Positions 7,078 to 9,371 of a stretch of DNA of 9,371 nucleotides are shown here, in pieces. Within the stretch, counting starts at the first letter, position 1. Every line of letters begins with the position of its first letter. A model generated the notes under the pieces. It saw only the letters and a program-made list of their open reading frames with translations, had not been told where the DNA came from and did no database searches. The position numbers and the translations under genes are program-made. The stretch is from Bacteroidota bacterium (GTDB taxonomy: Bacteria > Bacteroidota > Bacteroidia > Chitinophagales > Chitinophagaceae): the NCBI GenBank assembly GCA_030831005.1, contig JAURLW010000134.1, positions 1 through 9,371 on the forward strand, in the 5' to 3' direction.

Positions 7078-8988
7078 TTAGTCGCGGTTGCGTCCACCAC
7101 CTCTGAAGCTGTCGCCTCTTCCTGCACTGCTTGTGCGACCTGCTTTCTCATCTCTCGATTTGAAATATCCGCCACGTTCTCCACCGCCTGAGCGATCTCC
7201 ACCGCCTGAGCGATCTCCACCGTAACTTCTACCGCCGCCACTTCTCTCGCTATTGCCACGATCTCCGCCATAACCTCTTCCGCCACGGTCGCCACCACCA
7301 TAACTTCTACCACCGCCATTGCGGTCGCCGCCTGGTCGGCCTCCACCGTATCCTCCACGACTTGGTCCGCGAGATGCATCTTTCTTATCAGCCTCTTCGG
7401 TACGTAATTTACGTCCTTTGAATTTTTTAGAACTGATACTTTCTATAATCAAATCTACAACATCTGTTTTAACATTGTAAAAACTGCTTAAATCTCTTAC
7501 CGTTACACGATCTAAAACATCTGGTTTTAAATCAGTTTGATCGCAGATAAATTGCGTAAGACTTGCTTCATTGAAGCCATCTTTTTGTCCGATGTTTAAG
7601 AACATACGAGTCCAAACGGCTCCTCTTACTGCAACGCCTGCATTTTTAGCATCACCACCACTAAGCGCATTTAGATCATGCGATTTTTGATAGGTTTGAA
7701 TTGTTTCTTGCAATTGTAAGAAGATAAGTCGTTTGATCAAGTCATCTTTTTCCATTGTTTCAAACTTCTCATGAATCATATTCAGATATACATCTGCAAA
7801 TTCACTTTCTGGTTGCACGTTTTCAATCTGCTCCAAGAAATGGAATAAACGCTTACGTACAATTTCAGCTCCATCCGGAATATCGCATTTATTGAATTTA
7901 TTTTTTACAATGCGTTCAATAGTGCGTATGCTACCTACTTCTTTAGGAGAAACAATAGAAATACAAATACCAGATTTACCAGCACGTGCTGTACGGCCGC
8001 TTCGGTGCGTATACACTTCCGGATCATCAGGTAATTCATAATTGATTACGTGTGTTACATCATTTACGTCAATACCACGAGCAGCTACGTCAGTAGCAAC
8101 AATAGCTTGTAAGGTTCTGTTTTTAAAACGCTCCAATACTTTGCTACGCATTTTTTGATCCATATCGCCATGTAATGGAGATACGTGATACCCTTGTTTC
8201 ATTAGCTTTTCAGAAATATCTTGGCAGTCTTGACGCGTACGCGTGAAGATGATACCATAAATACCCGGAGTAAAATCTAACAAACGTTGTAAGGTTTCAA
8301 AACGATTACGGTGCTGTGTTACATAATATTGATGGTCGATATTTTCGTTGGTAGCATTAGCTGCTGCAACGGAAAATTCTTCCCATTTAGTCATAAAACG
8401 TTTAGCTATGCCACGCACTTCATTACTCATTGTTGCAGAAAACAACCATGTATATTTGCGCATAGGAGTAGTTCCAAGGATAAAATCAATATCCTCTCTA
8501 AAACCCATATTGAGCATTTCATCAGCCTCATCAAGTACTACATACTCAACATGATCTAAAGAAATAGCCTTACGCTCTAATAAATCGATTAAGCGACCAG
8601 GGGTAGCTACGATTATTTGAGGGTTGGTTCTCACCTCTCTAATTTGGTTGGTAATAGGCACGCCACCATAAACAGCGCAAGTGCGCAGTCCAGGCATGTA
8701 TTGACCATATTTTGCGAGTTCTACTTGTATTTGCATACAAAGTTCGCGAGTGGGACTAAGAATTAGTCCTTGTACGTGCTTTACGGAAACATCGGTGTGA
8801 TGAAGGAGTGGTAATCCGAACGCTGCAGTTTTACCAGTTCCTGTTTGTGCAAGGCCTATGATATCAGCCGGAGACGAGATAAGATGTGGTATAACTAATT
8901 GCTGTATTGGGGTGGGTGTTTCAAAGCCCATTTCCGTGACAGCACGTGTTAATTCAGCTCTCATAGAGAGCGTTGAAAAAGAAATCAT
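7078..8988 (-). CDS. deaD: DEAD-box ATP-dependent RNA helicase (DeaD/CsdA-like)
   Basis: This cytoplasmic enzyme unwinds RNA duplexes with ATP; relatives act in ribosome assembly, mRNA decay and cold adaptation. The 636 aa contain all helicase motifs: Q motif (Phe4 to Gln29), AQTGTGKT (47-54), PTREL (79-83), TPGR (129-132), DEAD (153-156), SAT (184-186), ARGIDV (303-308) and HRSGRTARAG (328-337). A linker follows, then a DbpA-type RNA-binding domain (about 455-530) and a disordered tail (540-636) rich in RGG, YGG and GGDR repeats. Such tails bind RNA non-specifically and can drive condensation in related proteins. The start ATG leaves the Q-motif Phe at residue 4; the next Met, at 9, would cut into the motif. 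A good promoter element lies 27 bp upstream. Part of the tail is coded by a tandem 18-bp repeat. The symbol reflects family resemblance, since Bacteroidota often carry several such helicases. Confidence 0.95.
   Translation of the reverse strand: MISFSTLSMRAELTRAVTEMGFETPTPIQQLVIPHLISSPADIIGLAQTGTGKTAAFGLPLLHHTDVSVKHVQGLILSPTRELCMQIQVELAKYGQYMPGLRTCAVYGGVPITNQIREVRTNPQIIVATPGRLIDLLERKAISLDHVEYVVLDEADEMLNMGFREDIDFILGTTPMRKYTWLFSATMSNEVRGIAKRFMTKWEEFSVAAANATNENIDHQYYVTQHRNRFETLQRLLDFTPGIYGIIFTRTRQDCQDISEKLMKQGYHVSPLHGDMDQKMRSKVLERFKNRTLQAIVATDVAARGIDVNDVTHVINYELPDDPEVYTHRSGRTARAGKSGICISIVSPKEVGSIRTIERIVKNKFNKCDIPDGAEIVRKRLFHFLEQIENVQPESEFADVYLNMIHEKFETMEKDDLIKRLIFLQLQETIQTYQKSHDLNALSGGDAKNAGVAVRGAVWTRMFLNIGQKDGFNEASLTQFICDQTDLKPDVLDRVTVRDLSSFYNVKTDVVDLIIESISSKKFKGRKLRTEEADKKDASRGPSRGGYGGGRPGGDRNGGGRSYGGGDRGGRGYGGDRGNSERSGGGRSYGGDRSGGGDRSGGGERGGYFKSRDEKAGRTSSAGRGDSFRGGGRNRD
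7183..7222. repeat. 18-bp tandem repeat inside the helicase RGG tail
   Basis: The unit accgcctgagcgatctcc occurs twice without mismatch (7183-7200 and 7201-7218), and a third copy starts with accg. Because 18 bp is six codons, gain or loss of a unit keeps the frame. On the - strand it encodes GDRSGG units. Related, less exact repeats encoding the RSYGG units lie just beyond, to about 7320. Confidence 0.9.
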
Positions 8989-9014
8989 TAGTAAGAACTT
9001 ATATTATTGAACCG

Positions 9015-9022
9015 CAAAGGTA
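9015..9022 (-). promoter_or_regulatory. Promoter -7 element of the helicase gene
   Basis: The - strand reads TACCTTTG followed by CGG, an exact match to the Bacteroidota -7 consensus TAnnTTTG. It ends 26 bp upstream of the ATG, which implies a leader of about 20 nt. A clear -33 TTG is not seen at the usual distance. This promoter probably drives the helicase, rlpA-like and SET genes. Confidence 0.65.
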
Positions 9023-9126
9023 CGCTTTATTTGGCTATTTTGGTGTTTTAACCTTTATTTAGGAGATTAAGTTGCTGTATGAATCTTTATAATAACTTGT
9101 TAATCAATTATTTAGTGTTGACATGT

Positions 9127-9175
9127 AGGGATTCTAAATAAAGTGCAGTTTCCCTAAATATGACCAAGATTAGGG
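9127..9175. promoter_or_regulatory. Two overlapping, mutually exclusive inverted repeats upstream of the helicase
   Basis: AGGGA (9127-9131) can pair with TCCCT (9151-9155), while CCCTAA (9152-9157) can pair with TTAGGG (9170-9175). The middle arm is shared, so only one hairpin can form at a time. The stems are short (5 and 6 bp). The region lies upstream of the best helicase promoter, so it would be in the mRNA only if a second upstream promoter exists; otherwise it could act as DNA binding sites. Confidence 0.2.
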
Positions 9176-9271
9176 CTAATTCACAAAATATTTACCTTAT
9201 GTAAGGCGAAAATGAAACAGTAAATTTGCTTATAGTTTATAGAAAGTGTTTGATTTTTCATTTATCCTCAT

Positions 9272-9300
9272 AAAAAAAGCCAATCGAAAGATTGGCTTTT
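9272..9300 (-). terminator. Intrinsic terminator after the acyl-CoA dehydrogenase gene
   Basis: AAGCCAATC pairs perfectly with GATTGGCTT around a 4-nt loop (loop 9286-9289), extended by A-T pairs on both sides. On the - strand a run of seven T follows the GC-containing stem (9278 down to 9272). The + strand also has four T after the stem, so it may act in both directions. It begins 3 bp after the dehydrogenase stop codon. Confidence 0.9.
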
Positions 9301-9303
9301 ATA

Positions 9304-9371
9304 TTATTTAAGAATACTTCTACTGATTACTATTTTCTGTACTTCACTAGTGCCTTCGTAAATTTGAGTGA
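9304..9371 (-). CDS. Acyl-CoA dehydrogenase, last 21 codons (5' end outside the window)
   Basis: The - strand frame running in from the window edge reads TQIYEGTSEVQKIVISRSILK and then a TAA stop at 9304-9306. This is the C-terminal signature of acyl-CoA dehydrogenases (IYEGTSEIQR-type), FAD enzymes that introduce the alpha-beta double bond in fatty acyl-CoA or branched-chain acyl-CoA oxidation. In medium-chain enzymes the Glu of YEGT is the catalytic base, and it is present here. Chain-length specificity cannot be judged from this fragment. A strong terminator follows at once, so the gene ends its transcript. Confidence 0.88.
   Translation of the reverse strand, partial: TQIYEGTSEVQKIVISRSILK

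Larger units (their letters stand above)
8989..9271. other. Non-coding gap between the helicase gene and the acyl-CoA dehydrogenase terminator
   Basis: This AT-rich stretch has no convincing gene on either strand. It holds the helicase promoter element (9015-9022), the overlapping inverted repeats (9127-9175), a CCTTA-TG-TAAGG inverted repeat (9195-9206) and, on the + strand, a TAAATTTG sequence (9221-9228) that fits the -7 consensus although no + strand gene follows. A 26-codon frame on the - strand (9181-9261) has no supporting features. Confidence 0.6.

Noticed and set aside
7050..7379. 109-aa open frame on the - strand, rich in Ala, Val and Glu
   Set aside because: It lies out of frame over the repeat-rich RGG tail of the helicase; its odd composition comes from reading those repeats in another frame.
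8311..8559. Two overlapping + strand open frames antisense to the helicase gene
   Set aside because: They cover the conserved helicase core on the other strand; they are shadows of that gene.
9170..9175. TTAGGG sequence, the vertebrate telomere unit
   Set aside because: A single copy in a bacterial intergenic region; it has no telomere meaning and is noted only as a hairpin arm.
9181..9261. 26-codon open frame on the - strand upstream of the helicase
   Set aside because: It is somewhat hydrophobic, but has no ribosome-binding signal and no promoter after the upstream terminator; chance is enough to explain it.

Overview
The window looks like ordinary core chromosome from a Bacteroidota bacterium, probably of the Chitinophagaceae or a related family. 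Four things point there: an FtsZ tail with an internal VPAYMRK peptide and an NTFLEGDRPD-type terminus, a short Amn without the regulatory N-terminal domain, promoter elements of the TAnnTTTG type, and AT-rich DNA with no clear Shine-Dalgarno sequences. No CRISPR array, insertion sequence, phage gene, tRNA or rRNA was seen.

Layout. Bases 1-589 (+) hold the 3' end of ftsZ, closed by a strong intrinsic terminator at 611-638. A probable two-gene unit follows on the + strand: AMP nucleosidase (674-1444), then 7 bp later a fused double-ATPase subunit of a peptide-type ABC importer (GTG start, 1452-3062). That gene ends tail to tail with uvrA (3059-5869, -), and the two stop codons share the palindrome TTAA. 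The rest of the window reads on the - strand. In transcription order it holds the last 21 codons of an acyl-CoA dehydrogenase (9304-9371) with its terminator (9272-9300), a non-coding stretch of about 285 bp, a DEAD-box RNA helicase with a DbpA-type RNA-binding domain and an RGG/YGG tail (7078-8988), an RlpA-like exported protein (6397-7047), a compact SET-domain protein (6005-6391), and uvrA.

How the genes relate. Most are housekeeping: cell division (ftsZ), AMP breakdown (amn), peptide uptake (ABC ATPase), nucleotide excision repair (uvrA), RNA remodelling (deaD-like) and fatty-acid oxidation. The least ordinary part is helicase-rlpA-SET, with gaps of 30 and 5 bp. There an RlpA-like protein has lost two residues that align with catalytic positions and carries an extremely lysine-rich tail. 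A 128-aa SET-domain protein, a family of lysine methyltransferases, lies directly behind it. A modifier-substrate link is my hypothesis and is not shown by the sequence. I see no convincing undescribed multi-gene system; the best leads are this pair, the changed zinc site in UvrA, a GC-rich hairpin element before uvrA, and structured DNA upstream of the helicase.
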